From positions 3,008 to 10,470 of the forward strand of contig WQRT01000036.1 of assembly GCA_009786625.1 (NCBI GenBank): 7,463 nucleotides of DNA, given 5' to 3'. The notes under the pieces were generated by a model. It was not told the origin of the DNA. It ran no database searches and saw only the letters and a program-made list of their open reading frames with translations. The position numbers and the translations under genes were made by a program. The DNA is from Treponema sp. (GTDB taxonomy: Bacteria > Spirochaetota > Spirochaetia > Treponematales > Breznakiellaceae). Positions 1 to 5,530 of this stretch are shown here, in pieces (the first letter of the stretch is position 1; every line of letters starts with the position of its first letter).

Positions 1-13
1 TAAAAGCGATCCC

Positions 14-42
14 TTGAAATTTTTCCAAATATTCCCCATACT
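14..42 (+). promoter_or_regulatory. Possible sigma-70-type promoter of the pyrG-lptCAB operon
   Basis: TTGAAA at 14-19 and CATACT at 37-42 are separated by 17 bases, matching the -35/-10 pattern at five and four of six positions. Transcription would then begin at about 49-50, almost on the pyrG ATG. An alternative -10 (TTATAC, 42-47) would place the start inside the gene. The window starts only 50 bases upstream, so a stronger promoter or an upstream operon gene cannot be excluded. Confidence 0.35.
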
Positions 43-50
43 TATACCAC

Positions 51-1700
51 ATGAACAAGTTAATTTTCGTCTCCGGCGGTGTTTGTTCCAGTTTGGGGAA
101 GGGCGTTGCCGCTTCATCCATCGGCGCGTTGCTGGAAAGCCGGGGTCTTAATGTACGCATGGTAAAATGCGATCCTTACATCAATGTTGACGCCGGAACA
201 ATGAGTCCTTATCAGCACGGCGAAGTTTATGTTACAGACGACGGCGCTGAAACAGACCTTGATCTCGGCAATTACGCGCGGTTCACAAAAGGCCGCCTAA
301 GCCGGGCAAACTCAGTCACTACGGGGCAGGTTTATGAATCCGTGATCCGCAAGGAGCGCGAAGGAAAATACCTCGGCAAATGCGTTCAGGTAATTCCCCA
401 TATAACGGACGAAATTAAAAACCGCATCCTCGCAGTCACAACAGAAGACAGCGACACCGATGTCGTGATTATAGAAATCGGCGGGACTGTCGGTGACATT
501 GAATCAATCCCGTTCCTTGAAGCCGCAAGGCAATTAATACATGAACACGGCAAAGCCAACGCGATCTCCGTGCATCTGACACTGATCCCCGAAGTCGCGT
601 CAGGCGAATTAAAAACAAAACCGACGCAACATTCTGTCAAGTCGATGCAGGAAACCGGAATTCAACCTGACATATTGATCTGCCGCTCTCCCGTCATGCT
701 TGACGAATCGACACGCAGAAAAATCGCGCAATTCACAAACGTCGATATTGACGCTGTGTTCACTTCTCCGACAATCGACACAACGATTTATCAAATACCC
801 ATCATCTTTTTTGAACAGGGTCTGGATCAAGTTATCCTACGGAAGATGGGCGTGGAAAGCCGTCACGCAAAAATGAAACCCTGGCATTCGCTGATGGAAC
901 GTTTCCGCGCAAGAGAGGGCAAGGTAAGAATCGGCATCGTCGGAAAATACATGGCGTTACACGACACCTATACATCGCTTTACGAAGCGCTTTTTCACGC
1001 AAGCCTTGAATGCGGCACGGAAGTTGAGTTTGTAAAAATCGATTCATCAAGTTTAGAAGATAAGGAAGACGCTGAAACTATTCTGGGAGAAAAAGCGCCC
1101 GGAGGCGGAGTTGACGGAATCCTCGTTCCGGGCGGCTTCGGACAGCGGGGAACCAACGGCATGGTTAAAACTGTAGAGTGGGCAAGAAAAAATAATAAAC
1201 CATATCTTGGCATCTGTCTTGGAATGCAAATAATGGTTATCGAATGGGCGCGTAACGTACTTGGCTGGACGGATGCCGACTCAACGGAATTTTCGCCCGA
1301 CACGAAGCATCCTGTTGTAAGCCTTCTTGTGGAACAGATCAATGTAAAAAACTACGGCGGAACAATGCGGCTTGGCGCAAGCGAAACGGTAAATGAAGAA
1401 GGTTCGCACATCATTTCGGCTTACGGTATGAACCGCATCATGGAGCGGCACAGGCACAGGTACGAGTTTTCAAATCAATACCGCGATGATTTTTTAAAAT
1501 CAGGTTTAAAACTGGCTGCTTTTACGCCGGACGGAGCGCTTGTGGAATGTACTGAATGGCCTCATTCAGGTGAGGCGCGTCACCCGTGGGGCGTTGCGGT
1601 TCAATTCCATCCCGAGTATAAATCAAAACCGATGGCGGCTGCTCCACTGTTCAGGGACTTTATTGCCGCCGCGCATCGCGAAAAGATAAAGAAGAACTAA
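51..1700 (+). CDS. pyrG: CTP synthase (glutamine hydrolysing)
   Basis: PyrG makes CTP from UTP, ATP and glutamine, the last step of pyrimidine nucleotide synthesis, in the cytoplasm. At 549 residues it has the normal family length. The N-terminal synthetase domain (about 1-270) opens with the P-loop-like SGGVCSSLGKG (8-18), where the usual second Val is Cys. It continues with KCDPYINVDAGTMSPYQHGE (39-58) and the acidic IEIGGTVGDIES segment (141-152). The C-terminal class I glutamine amidotransferase domain (about 290-545) carries the oxyanion motif GGFGQRG (361-367), the nucleophile Cys389 in GICLGMQ, and the His520/Glu522 pair in FHPE, so both half-reactions look intact. The ATG at 51 gives the standard N-terminus. 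No Shine-Dalgarno sequence precedes it; the upstream bases are C/T/A rich. The stop codon overlaps the lptC start (TAATG). Confidence 0.98.
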   Translation: MNKLIFVSGGVCSSLGKGVAASSIGALLESRGLNVRMVKCDPYINVDAGTMSPYQHGEVYVTDDGAETDLDLGNYARFTKGRLSRANSVTTGQVYESVIRKEREGKYLGKCVQVIPHITDEIKNRILAVTTEDSDTDVVIIEIGGTVGDIESIPFLEAARQLIHEHGKANAISVHLTLIPEVASGELKTKPTQHSVKSMQETGIQPDILICRSPVMLDESTRRKIAQFTNVDIDAVFTSPTIDTTIYQIPIIFFEQGLDQVILRKMGVESRHAKMKPWHSLMERFRAREGKVRIGIVGKYMALHDTYTSLYEALFHASLECGTEVEFVKIDSSSLEDKEDAETILGEKAPGGGVDGILVPGGFGQRGTNGMVKTVEWARKNNKPYLGICLGMQIMVIEWARNVLGWTDADSTEFSPDTKHPVVSLLVEQINVKNYGGTMRLGASETVNEEGSHIISAYGMNRIMERHRHRYEFSNQYRDDFLKSGLKLAAFTPDGALVECTEWPHSGEARHPWGVAVQFHPEYKSKPMAAAPLFRDFIAAAHREKIKKN

Positions 1701-2281
1701 TGAAAAAAATCATAATATGTTTCTGCTGCTTTTTTATTCTCTTAGTGTCCTGCACCTTCGATTACGGTGAAACAGGAGCGCAAGAAAGGGAGACGCCGGA
1801 TCTTATTATGGATAATGTTGAATATGTACGCGTAAGATCCGCAGATCCAATCGCGCGATTTAATGCGCGGCACGCTGAACGTTACGAAAGACAAGGATTA
1901 ATGAAACTGCGGGAATTCACATTTGAACAGTATGAAAACCGCGGTACGGAGACAAACGCTTTTGGAAGAGCCGGTAACGCGCTGGTGTATCTGGAATCGG
2001 GAGATGTCCTCATGGACATGGGCGTAAAACTGGAAGTGGTCTCCGAAGAAATAATCATCGAAACAAATCAACTTGAATGGAAAGATACGCCGCGCCTGCT
2101 CACATCCGGCGCCGAAGATGAAGTAAATATTTCAAAGGAGGACGGCACCAACTTTGTCGGCATCGGTTTAACTGCAGACGCGCGCCGCCGTACATGGGAA
2201 TTTGCAGGCCGGGTAAACGGCACATATGTTTACGAAGAAGAGGAAGAAACAAGCGGGGAATCTACGGGGGACACCGAGTAA
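1700..2281 (+). CDS. lptC: LptC-like lipopolysaccharide export protein, predicted lipoprotein
   Basis: LptC normally sits on the periplasmic face of the inner membrane and passes glycolipid from the LptB2FG transporter to LptA. This 193-residue protein begins MKKIIICFCCFFILLVSC, a short signal sequence ending in a lipobox-like LVSC with Cys18 as the likely lipidation site. Family members in E. coli use a transmembrane anchor instead, so here anchoring would be by lipid. The mature part is rich in alternating beta-strand patterns. Its end, GIGLTADARRRTWEFAGRVNGTY (about 154-176), resembles the closing strands of the LptC/OstA fold. The last 20 residues are acidic and low in complexity. The ATG shares its A with the pyrG stop, and a purine-rich stretch (AAAGAAGAA) lies just upstream inside pyrG. 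Assignment rests on fold pattern plus its place before lptA and lptB; sequence identity to characterised LptC is not obvious by eye. Confidence 0.75.
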   Translation: MKKIIICFCCFFILLVSCTFDYGETGAQERETPDLIMDNVEYVRVRSADPIARFNARHAERYERQGLMKLREFTFEQYENRGTETNAFGRAGNALVYLESGDVLMDMGVKLEVVSEEIIIETNQLEWKDTPRLLTSGAEDEVNISKEDGTNFVGIGLTADARRRTWEFAGRVNGTYVYEEEEETSGESTGDTE

Positions 2282-2282
2282 G

Positions 2283-2981
2283 ATGTCCGGCATTGATTCT
2301 CTTAGATTTTTTACCACTAACCACACTAACTGCACGAACATTACAAACGCCGCGAACCACACGAACTCTTGGTATGGTTTGCAGCTAATCATTCTTTTTT
2401 TCATCGCCGGTGTCCAGTTTGCGGCGGCGGATGTTTTTACATTTCGGGCAGACAGAATGACAGGCTCAAGTGCGCTTGGAAGAGAAACTACAATCTTGAT
2501 AGGAAACGCCGAAGTAAGATCAGACAATCTTCTTCTGCGAGCCGACAGAATTGAAATCAGCGGAGAAAACAACCGGTATATAGACTGCATAGGAAACGTC
2601 TGGGGGCATGAAGAAGATAAAGATATCCTTTTTATTTCTGACAGGCTTCGTTATGACCGCAGATTAAAGATTGCAAGGCTGGAAGGAAACTCTACTCTGG
2701 AAGACAGAGAAAACAGAATCGTGGCAAGAGGCCGTTTTATAGAATATGATGACGCTAACGAAATTGTTGTCTTCCAGATTTCGGTAAGGCTGTTCAAAGA
2801 TGACATGGTATGCCGTTCCGAGTACGCGGTGTACCGCCGCAGGGAAAAATTGCTCGATCTTTCCGGGTTCCCGATTGTATATAAAAATAATGATGAATTC
2901 CGGGCTGACAGAATCCGCGTTGATTTGGAAACAGATGATGTTATAATGGAAGGCGGCGTAACAGGAACAATATTAAACTGA
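2283..2981 (+). CDS. lptA: LptA/OstA-family periplasmic lipopolysaccharide-bridge protein
   Basis: LptA forms the periplasmic beta-jellyroll bridge that carries glycolipid between LptC and the outer-membrane LptD. From the ATG at 2283 the protein has 232 residues. The OstA-like domain runs from about 50 to 230, with repeated strand patterns such as [30 protein letters not shown] and [10 protein letters not shown]. The leader is odd: residues 11-28 are six x-T-N triplets encoded by a 9-base microrepeat. Only after them comes a hydrophobic core ([18 protein letters not shown], 33-50) with a plausible signal-peptidase site after the AAA. Three in-frame starts are possible: ATG 2226 (inside lptC, adding a Lys/Arg-rich stretch), ATG 2283 (two codons' worth from the lptC stop, with GGGGG at 2266-2270 as a poor ribosome site), and TTG 2379, which would give a normal short signal peptide but lacks a clear ribosome site. 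I chose 2283 for its junction with lptC. The TGA stop overlaps the lptB ATG. Confidence 0.8.
   Translation: MSGIDSLRFFTTNHTNCTNITNAANHTNSWYGLQLIILFFIAGVQFAAADVFTFRADRMTGSSALGRETTILIGNAEVRSDNLLLRADRIEISGENNRYIDCIGNVWGHEEDKDILFISDRLRYDRRLKIARLEGNSTLEDRENRIVARGRFIEYDDANEIVVFQISVRLFKDDMVCRSEYAVYRRREKLLDLSGFPIVYKNNDEFRADRIRVDLETDDVIMEGGVTGTILN
2313..2366 (+). repeat. Six-unit 9-base microrepeat inside the lptA leader
   Basis: Six consecutive 9-mers are visible: ACCACTAAC, CACACTAAC, TGCACGAAC, ATTACAAAC, GCCGCGAAC and CACACGAAC. All end in AAC, and four of the six fit NNCAC[T/G]AAC closely. Because 9 is a multiple of 3 the array stays in frame and reads [18 protein letters not shown]. It lies between the lptC stop and the part of lptA that encodes a recognisable signal peptide. 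It looks like an intergenic-type microrepeat captured by the reading frame. That origin is inference. Confidence 0.8.
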
Positions 2982-3871
2982 TGGAAGACGAAACCATAGA
3001 TACAGGCATAATTCCTCAACCTGAAGAAAATGAAAATCCGCAGGCAGAAGAAATTTTTGAAACACAAGCAGAAGAGACTGCTGAAACAGTACGAAACTAT
3101 ATACTGGTATTTTCCCGTAACAACGGGCAGGCAGCAGCGCCGGGAACCCACACTCTGGGCGTTATTAACTTGCATAAAAAATTCGGTAAAAAAGAAGTTG
3201 TAAAAGGCGTCAGCTTTACAATGAACAACGGCGAAGTAGCCGGGCTTCTGGGGCCGAACGGCGCGGGGAAAACCACCATCTTCTATATGATTGTCGGTTT
3301 TTACACTCCTACAGAAGGCATAGTATCAATGGACAATACAAACATTACCCGCAAGCCGATGTACCGCCGGGCGAGAATGGGCATAGCTTATCTTCCGCAG
3401 GAAGCCTCGATTTTCAGAAAGCTGACAGTAGAACAAAACATCTGGGCGATATTGGAAAGCCGCAGGGACATCAATGTCAATCAGAAAAAGGAAAAACTCG
3501 AATCTCTGTTGAATGAGTTCAATATCGGACGGATAAGGTCGCAATACGGCTACACGCTTTCCGGCGGCGAGCGGCGGCGCACCGAAATCGCGAGAGCGCT
3601 CGCTACGGAACCCAAGTTTCTCTTGTTAGACGAACCATTCGCCGGAATTGATCCCATCGCCATATACGAAATCAAGCAAATCATCCGCCAGCTCGCCAGT
3701 AAGAGCATCGGCGTCCTTATAACCGACCACAATGTCCGCGACACTCTGGAAATCACCAACGAAGCCTTTATCATCGCCGACGGTCAAATCTTTGCCAGAG
3801 GCGACAAGGAAACAATCCTAAATGACGAGATGGTCAGGAAGGTTTACTTGGGAAGCAAGTTTAAGATGTAA
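2981..3871 (+). CDS. lptB: LptB, ATPase of the lipopolysaccharide export ABC transporter
   Basis: LptB is the cytoplasmic ATP-hydrolysing subunit of LptB2FG, which powers extraction of glycolipid from the inner membrane. All ABC motifs are present: Walker [10 protein letters not shown] (91-99), Q-loop Gln140 in YLPQEAS, signature [15 protein letters not shown] (193-207), Walker B FLLLDEP (213-219), D-loop AGIDP, and switch His250. The [14 protein letters not shown] form is typical of LptB rather than of generic ABC ATPases. The protein has 296 residues against about 240 in the family. The excess is an N-terminal extension of some 57 residues, very acidic (11 Glu, 2 Asp and no Lys or Arg in the first 37), which contains the tandem octads QAEEIFET and QAEETAET. 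No alternative start lies before the ABC domain except weak non-ATG codons, and the TGATG overlap with lptA supports this one. The permeases LptF and LptG are not in the window. Confidence 0.95.
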   Translation: MEDETIDTGIIPQPEENENPQAEEIFETQAEETAETVRNYILVFSRNNGQAAAPGTHTLGVINLHKKFGKKEVVKGVSFTMNNGEVAGLLGPNGAGKTTIFYMIVGFYTPTEGIVSMDNTNITRKPMYRRARMGIAYLPQEASIFRKLTVEQNIWAILESRRDINVNQKKEKLESLLNEFNIGRIRSQYGYTLSGGERRRTEIARALATEPKFLLLDEPFAGIDPIAIYEIKQIIRQLASKSIGVLITDHNVRDTLEITNEAFIIADGQIFARGDKETILNDEMVRKVYLGSKFKM

Positions 3872-3882
3872 AAGCCTATTCC

Positions 3883-3911
3883 AAAAAATGAAGTTTTAGA
3901 AAAACTTCATT
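3883..3911 (-). terminator. Rho-independent terminator of the lipoprotein operon
   Basis: An 11-bp perfect stem (arms 3887-3897 and 3901-3911, AATGAAGTTTT with its complement) closes a three-base loop. On the minus strand it is followed by a run of six T (complement of 3883-3888), the classical layout for ending transcripts that arrive from the 3964-4935 gene. On the plus strand the hairpin lies 15 bases after the lptB stop but has no T-run behind it, so it would terminate the lpt operon poorly, if at all. The stem is AT-rich. Confidence 0.6.
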
Positions 3912-3940
3912 AATCAGTTATTAGTAATAGAAGTGCTAAT

Positions 3941-3959
3941 AAACGGAGGGTATCCGTTT
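3941..3959 (-). other. Short hairpin just after the beta-helix gene stop
   Basis: AAACGGA (3941-3947) and TCCGTTT (3953-3959) form a perfect 7-bp stem with a five-base loop, starting four bases after the minus-strand stop at 3964. No T-run follows it on either strand, so it is unlikely to terminate by itself. It may protect the mRNA 3' side ahead of the main terminator at 3911-3883, or it may be chance. Confidence 0.3.
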
Positions 3960-3963
3960 GAGC

Positions 3964-4935
3964 TTAAGCCCACGGCGGCTGTTGAAGTGTCATGTTGTCA
4001 GTTGAATATGCTGTGGTATCTCTTGTATAGTTCCAATGGTAAACCGCATGACCTCTTCCGTTTAATACAGTATTATCATTACGCATTATAATATTACTAT
4101 TATTATCTCCTTCTGTGTAACCGTAAATAATACCACCTGTTTTTGTTAAGCTTCCAAATGCGCATACCCCGCCACCATAAATATATTGATTATTTGATGA
4201 TGATTTATTGCTAGAAATCTCACCGCCAGTCATTGTGAAAATTCCATTCGAATATATAAAAATTCCACCCCCTCCACAATCGGAAGTCCCGCGGACTTCA
4301 TTGCCGGTAATCACACCTCCTGTCATTGTGAAGATTCCATATGGGCCGACAAACACACCGCCGCCTTCCGGACTCTCACTAATAATTCGATTATAACTAA
4401 TTATACCGCCTGTCATTAAGAAAGTACCATTTGAATTAATAAACACCCCGCCCCCATAACCATTATTAGAATTGGCAGTATTACCGGTTATTTTAGCGCC
4501 GGAATTCATTGTTAAAGTACTCATATTGCCAATGCTTACAAGAGGAGCATTATTGTTGTCATGACCTTGCAGAGTTACATTATTATCGAGTATCAGATTA
4601 ACACTGCCCACAATTGTAAAGAGAGAACCATACCCGGATAATAAAATAATCCTTTCACTGCCAATACCCGCAAGCTGTATAGTGATATTATTTCTACCGT
4701 GATACGCCAGAACTTGCGGGGATAGAGTCTCATTGTTTTTCAGTTCAATAAAATATTCAGTGCTGCTTGCCGCGTTTTTTTGGAGCCATTGAAATTTTTC
4801 TCGTAGAGGAGCATCAACCGGCATTTTTTCCTCCACCGGTAAATCACAGCTATTGGCGAATAATACAAGCGGCAAAGTAACACATAATAAAATTAAATTA
4901 TTTAAATTTTTTATATTAATGAGAAATAATTTCAT
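3964..4935 (-). CDS. Predicted beta-helix lipoprotein with GGGVF...MTGG repeats
   Basis: This is a 323-residue exported protein of unknown function. The N-terminus has a positively charged start, a hydrophobic core (about 11-27) and the lipobox-like ANSC with Cys30, so it should be a membrane-anchored lipoprotein. Residues 43-130 form an N-terminal part with LREKFQWLQKNA and ITIQLAGIGSERIILLSGYG. Residues 105-275 show the rung pattern of a right-handed parallel beta-helix, including four clear units of about 30 residues beginning GGGVF/GGGIF and carrying MTGG.I..N. The tail (295-318, GRGHAVYHWNYTRDTT) also looks like a family feature. I recall similar multi-copy proteins in termite-gut treponemes; none has a role I can name. 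A strong ribosome site AAGGAG (minus strand, 4949-4944) sits eight bases before the ATG. The gene follows the small lipoprotein gene by 63 bases and is probably co-transcribed with it. It appears richer in A and T than the flanking lpt and rny genes. Confidence 0.85.
   Translation of the reverse strand: MKLFLINIKNLNNLILLCVTLPLVLFANSCDLPVEEKMPVDAPLREKFQWLQKNAASSTEYFIELKNNETLSPQVLAYHGRNNITIQLAGIGSERIILLSGYGSLFTIVGSVNLILDNNVTLQGHDNNNAPLVSIGNMSTLTMNSGAKITGNTANSNNGYGGGVFINSNGTFLMTGGIISYNRIISESPEGGGVFVGPYGIFTMTGGVITGNEVRGTSDCGGGGIFIYSNGIFTMTGGEISSNKSSSNNQYIYGGGVCAFGSLTKTGGIIYGYTEGDNNSNIIMRNDNTVLNGRGHAVYHWNYTRDTTAYSTDNMTLQQPPWA
4117..4455 (-). repeat. Four degenerate coding repeats (beta-helix rungs)
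   Basis: In protein terms the units are residues 161-182 (GGGVFINSNGTFLMTGGIIS...), 191-212 (GGGVFVGPYGIFTMTGGVIT...), 222-243 (GGGIFIYSNGIFTMTGGEIS...) and 254-273 (GGGVCAFGSLTKTGGIIYGY). These correspond to 4390-4455, 4300-4365, 4207-4272 and 4117-4176. The spacing is 30-32 residues. The second and third units are the most alike. The last is shortened by two residues. The units could gain or lose copies by recombination without breaking the frame. Confidence 0.75.
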
Positions 4936-4998
4936 AATAATAACTCCTTAAAAAATATAGGTAAAAATAGGTTGCGGCCGGTAACGACGCTAAAATGA

Positions 4999-5331
4999 TT
5001 AATTTCTAGTGAGCGTTATTTGCCCACCTTGAATATTTATAATCATAGTATTTCCGGAAATAGTACCTGTACCGCTCCCCATTCCAGTCACACTAAATGT
5101 CGCGGTATTGCCTGTATATGTATACGTTCCGGTATATGAAGAACCGGAGTTATAAAGTATTACGACGGAATTATCAGTAATAGTAACATTAATTAATTTA
5201 CCATCAAAGTCCGTACCCGCCCAATTACCAATAAACGGATTCCCATCTTTGCCTTCATCGCAGCCAGTCATTCCAAAACTAACCAATAACATTAAAACGA
5301 CAATCCCCAAAAACATGATTCTGTTCTTCAT
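4999..5331 (-). CDS. Small predicted lipoprotein of unknown function
   Basis: The 110-residue product starts MKNRIMFLGIVVLMLLVSFG and has a lipobox-like GMTGC with Cys24, so it is likely lipid-anchored. The mature part (about 86 residues) is rich in Gly, Thr, Ser and Asn with alternating strands: GNWAGTDFDGKLINVTI, SSYTGTYTYTGNTATFSV, GTGTISGNTMII and a final GGQITLTRN. This suggests a small beta-barrel or lipocalin-like sheet, with the GNW.GT..G opening typical of such small bacterial lipoproteins. That fold is inference. A good ribosome site AAGGAG (minus strand, 5343-5338) lies six bases before the ATG. It is the first gene of a likely two-gene operon with the beta-helix lipoprotein and is transcribed away from the XRE regulator gene at 5531. 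Confidence 0.8.
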   Translation of the reverse strand: MKNRIMFLGIVVLMLLVSFGMTGCDEGKDGNPFIGNWAGTDFDGKLINVTITDNSVVILYNSGSSYTGTYTYTGNTATFSVTGMGSGTGTISGNTMIINIQGGQITLTRN

Positions 5332-5384
5332 AAAACACTCCTTTTCTATCCGGTAATAATTTCACGGATATTTTTCGCGGCATG

Positions 5385-5402
5385 CCTGTCCTCAGGGACA
5401 GG
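5385..5402 (-). other. GC-rich hairpin in the lipoprotein operon leader
   Basis: CCTGTCC (5385-5391) and GGACAGG (5396-5402) form a perfect 7-bp stem with a TCAG loop (plus strand). CAT (5381-5383) and ATG (5403-5405) extend it past a single unpaired G. It is the most stable-looking hairpin in the intergenic space and lies about 55 bases before the ATG of the 110-residue lipoprotein gene. No T-run follows in either direction, so a role in mRNA stability, translation or protein binding is likelier than termination. Confidence 0.5.
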
Positions 5403-5404
5403 AT

Positions 5405-5448
5405 GTTAGAAAATGATAGTTTTGAACTAAACCACCAATTATTCTAAC
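5405..5448 (-). other. Nested stem-loop at the predicted 5' end of the lipoprotein mRNA
   Basis: GTTAGAA (5405-5411) and TTCTAAC (5442-5448) can pair, enclosing 30 bases that include a smaller hairpin, TAGTT-TTG-AACTA (5417-5429). The predicted minus-strand transcript start is near 5450, so the mRNA would begin almost exactly with this structure and continue straight into the 5402-5385 hairpin. The pairing is AT-rich and modest in strength. Confidence 0.35.
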
Positions 5449-5456
5449 TAATACCA

Positions 5457-5485
5457 ATAGTTATATATTTTACCACTATTGTCAA
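5457..5485 (-). promoter_or_regulatory. Promoter of the lipoprotein operon
   Basis: On the minus strand a perfect TTGACA -35 box (5485-5480) is followed 17 bases later by AACTAT (5462-5457). Overlapping choices are TAACTA after 16 bases or TATAAC after 14. The exact -10 is uncertain, but the perfect -35, the A/T-rich spacer and the position before two minus-strand genes support a promoter. Its -35 box lies within the inverted repeat 5472-5490. Confidence 0.5.
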
Positions 5486-5490
5486 GTGGT
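5472..5490. promoter_or_regulatory. Inverted-repeat operator between divergent promoters
   Basis: ACCACT (5472-5477) and AGTGGT (5485-5490) are perfect inverted arms separated by seven bases, ATTGTCA. The 19-bp element covers the -35 boxes of both divergent promoters. Outer arms AATAGTT (5456-5462) and AACTATT (5498-5504) are centred within one base of the same point, so the whole region is nearly symmetric. The size suits an XRE-family dimer, and the adjacent XRE gene (5531) is the obvious candidate binder. That assignment is inferred from position. Confidence 0.55.
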
Positions 5491-5506
5491 TATGTACAAC
5501 TATTAT
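5479..5506 (+). promoter_or_regulatory. Promoter of the XRE regulator gene
   Basis: TTGTCA (5479-5484) and TATTAT (5501-5506) each match the sigma-70 consensus at five of six positions and are 16 bases apart. Transcription would start near 5513, leaving a leader of roughly 18 bases that contains the ribosome site AGGAGA (5520-5525). The -35 box lies inside the inverted repeat, which suggests autoregulation. Confidence 0.5.
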
Positions 5507-5530
5507 CTTATTCTGATATAGGAGATAGTT

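Noticed and set aside
995..1342. Minus-strand 115-codon open frame
   Set aside because: It is antisense to the conserved amidotransferase domain of pyrG and has no ribosome site or domain.
2313..2366. Possible small CRISPR array
   Set aside because: Units are only 9 bases, contiguous and without spacers, and there are no cas genes in the window.
2194..2388. Plus-strand 64-codon frame across the lptC-lptA junction
   Set aside because: It reads the microrepeat in another frame, has no ribosome site, and ends before any recognisable domain.
3919..3929. TATTA-G-TAATA palindrome as an attachment site
   Set aside because: It is short and AT-rich, has no second copy visible in the window, and no integrase is present.
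4208..4396. Plus-strand 62-codon frame with PPVIVKIP repeats
   Set aside because: It is the antisense reflection of the repeated MTGG rungs of the beta-helix gene; the repeats are inherited from that gene.
4936..4998. Terminator between the two lipoprotein genes
   Set aside because: The GC patch near 4973-4987 forms only a weak imperfect hairpin, and T-runs follow at a distance, so I regard the two genes as co-transcribed.
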